NCBI GenBank assembly: GCA_041907145.1
Contig: JAYRHW010000113.1
Span: 1 to 5,288, forward strand
Length of the DNA stretch: 5,288 nt
From: JAFLCA01 sp041907145
Lineage (GTDB): Bacteria > Bdellovibrionota_C > UBA2361 > JAFLCA01
Direction: 5' to 3'
Part shown: positions 4,080-5,288 of the stretch, in pieces
Layout: every line of letters begins with the position of its first letter
Position numbering within the stretch: the first letter of the stretch is position 1
The notes under the pieces: generated by a model
What the model was told of the DNA's origin: nothing
What the model saw: only the letters and a program-made list of their open reading frames with translations
Database searches by the model: none
Translations under genes and position numbers: made by a program

Positions 4080-5288
4080 GTGGCTAAAATAGATCTCAGC
4101 AGAGTACGCAACATCGGCATCATGGCGCATATCGATGCCGGTAAGACGACGACTACCGAGCGCATCCTGTACTACACCGGAATCAACTATAAGATCGGTG
4201 AAGTGCATGAGGGCGCTGCTACCATGGACTACATGGAGCTCGAGCAGGAGCGCGGTATTACTATTACCTCGGCGGCTACGACCTGCCATTGGAAGGGTTC
4301 AAATAGCGACCGGCCGGATCACACGATCAATATCATCGACACGCCAGGGCACGTCGACTTCACTATCGAAGTTGAGCGCAGTCTGCGCGTGTTGGACGGC
4401 GCATGTGCGGTGTTCGACGGCGTCAATGGTGTAGAGCCGCAGTCAGAGACTGTATGGCGCCAGGGCAATAAGTTCGGCGTCCCGAGAATATGCTTCATCA
4501 ACAAGATGGATCGTATCGGGGCGGACTTTAACATGTCGGTCGGCACCATTCGCGACCGGCTTGGCGCCAACGCGGTCCCGATTCAGATTCCGATTGGTGC
4601 GGAGAGCCGCTATCAGGGCTTGATCGATCTCGTTGAGATGAAAGGCGTTTACTATTTGGATGAAACCAAGGGCGCCAAGTTCGAGGTGCGTGATATTCCA
4701 GCCGATCTCGTCGATGATGCGCAGAAAGCTCGTGAGTACATGATTGAGGCTGTCGCTGATACCGACGAAGGTATCATGGAAAAGTATCTGGGCGGCTCTG
4801 AGATCTCAGTTCCAGAGCTCAAGGCTGCGATTCGCAAGGCAACTATTGCCATGCAGATTTTCCCGGTAATTTGCGGTAGCGCGTTCAAGAATAAGGGGGT
4901 GCAGCCTTTGCTTGATGCAGTTATTGACTACTTGCCGTCTCCTCTCGAGATTCCGCCGGTTAAGGGCTCTAAGCCCGGCGCCAAGAAGGAAGAAGAGGGA
5001 ACCATCGAGCGTAAGGCCGATCCGACTCAGCCGATTTGCGCCTTGGCTTTTAAGATCATCACCGATCCTTTCGTCGGCGTATTGACCTTCATCCGCGTTT
5101 ATTCGGGAACTGTGACTCCGGGTATCACGCTGTTGAATACGACTCGCGATAAGAAAGAGCGTATCGGACGCGTGATGCGTATCCACGCTGATAAACGCGA
5201 AGATGTTGATGAGATTTCAGCTGGAGATATCGGAGCTGCGGTTGGTATTAAGGAAAGTTACACAGGCGATACGCTTTGTGATCCTGAA
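4080..5288 (+). CDS. fusA: Elongation factor G, N-terminal 403 residues (3' end outside window)
   Basis: EF-G is the GTPase that drives ribosomal translocation and, with the recycling factor, ribosome splitting. The GTG start at 4080 is the only possible one: an in-frame TGA ends three bases upstream, and the product begins VAKIDLSRVRNIGIMAHIDAG, read as Met. All G motifs are present: P-loop AHIDAGKT (16-23), RGIT of switch I (58-61), DTPGH (87-91) with the catalytic His91, NKMD (141-144) and the G5-like CGSAFKNKG (265-273). Domain II starts near residue 315 (ICALAFKIITDPFVG) and continues to the window edge. A full EF-G has about 690-710 residues, so domains III to V lie outside. Lys/Glu-rich residues 294-312 form the variable linker before domain II. 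Nothing suggests a paralogous EF-G2: the place in the str operon and the sequence fit the canonical factor. Confidence 0.97.
   Translation, partial: MAKIDLSRVRNIGIMAHIDAGKTTTTERILYYTGINYKIGEVHEGAATMDYMELEQERGITITSAATTCHWKGSNSDRPDHTINIIDTPGHVDFTIEVERSLRVLDGACAVFDGVNGVEPQSETVWRQGNKFGVPRICFINKMDRIGADFNMSVGTIRDRLGANAVPIQIPIGAESRYQGLIDLVEMKGVYYLDETKGAKFEVRDIPADLVDDAQKAREYMIEAVADTDEGIMEKYLGGSEISVPELKAAIRKATIAMQIFPVICGSAFKNKGVQPLLDAVIDYLPSPLEIPPVKGSKPGAKKEEEGTIERKADPTQPICALAFKIITDPFVGVLTFIRVYSGTVTPGITLLNTTRDKKERIGRVMRIHADKREDVDEISAGDIGAAVGIKESYTGDTLCDPE

Noticed and set aside
4056..4289. Antisense frames in fusA and the ribosomal protein genes
   Set aside because: They overlap strongly conserved coding sequence and show no homology features.

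Overview
The window comes from a flagellated bacterium. It carries a bacterial-type flagellin C-terminal domain and a canonical bacterial streptomycin (str) operon in the order rpsL-rpsG-fusA. GC content looks moderate, roughly half. I cannot assign a phylum: the ribosomal proteins and EF-G are too conserved to place by eye. The secreted protein has an ordinary Sec-type signal peptide.

Left part (1-2030). Two convergent genes end only 8 bases apart. The plus-strand gene (1-741) enters from the left edge and encodes the C-terminal part of an unusual flagellin. At least three FG-GAP/VCBS-like repeats with calcium-loop motifs run straight into a complete flagellin C-terminal D1/D0 domain. The minus-strand gene (750-2030) encodes a signal-peptide-bearing protein built from the same class of repeats. 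It reads as a closed seven-bladed beta-propeller whose last blade is completed by the N-terminus, with the protein's only two cysteines at that junction. Flagellin filaments are extracellular and the second protein is exported, so both propeller-like proteins are probably displayed or released outside the cytoplasm. A functional partnership is inference.

Middle part (2031-3059). There is one weakly supported small ORF (2170-2469) and then about 590 bases with no convincing gene. This stretch holds several small inverted repeats, a perfect 14-bp palindrome followed by helically phased AACTTAT repeats, a consensus-like TTGACA promoter, a lone TATAAT and, close to rpsL, a TTGACG element followed by a 19-bp dyad. 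It is the likely control region and long leader of the str operon.

Right part (3060-5288). rpsL (S12), rpsG (S7) and the first 403 codons of fusA (EF-G, GTG start) make the translation-machinery operon. The rpsL-rpsG spacer is unusual. A perfect 12-bp hairpin includes the rpsL stop codon, and it abuts a second hairpin that looks like a dispersed palindromic repeat. This is the position where S7 autoregulation is known to act in Escherichia coli. The rpsG-fusA gap has only a weak inverted repeat.
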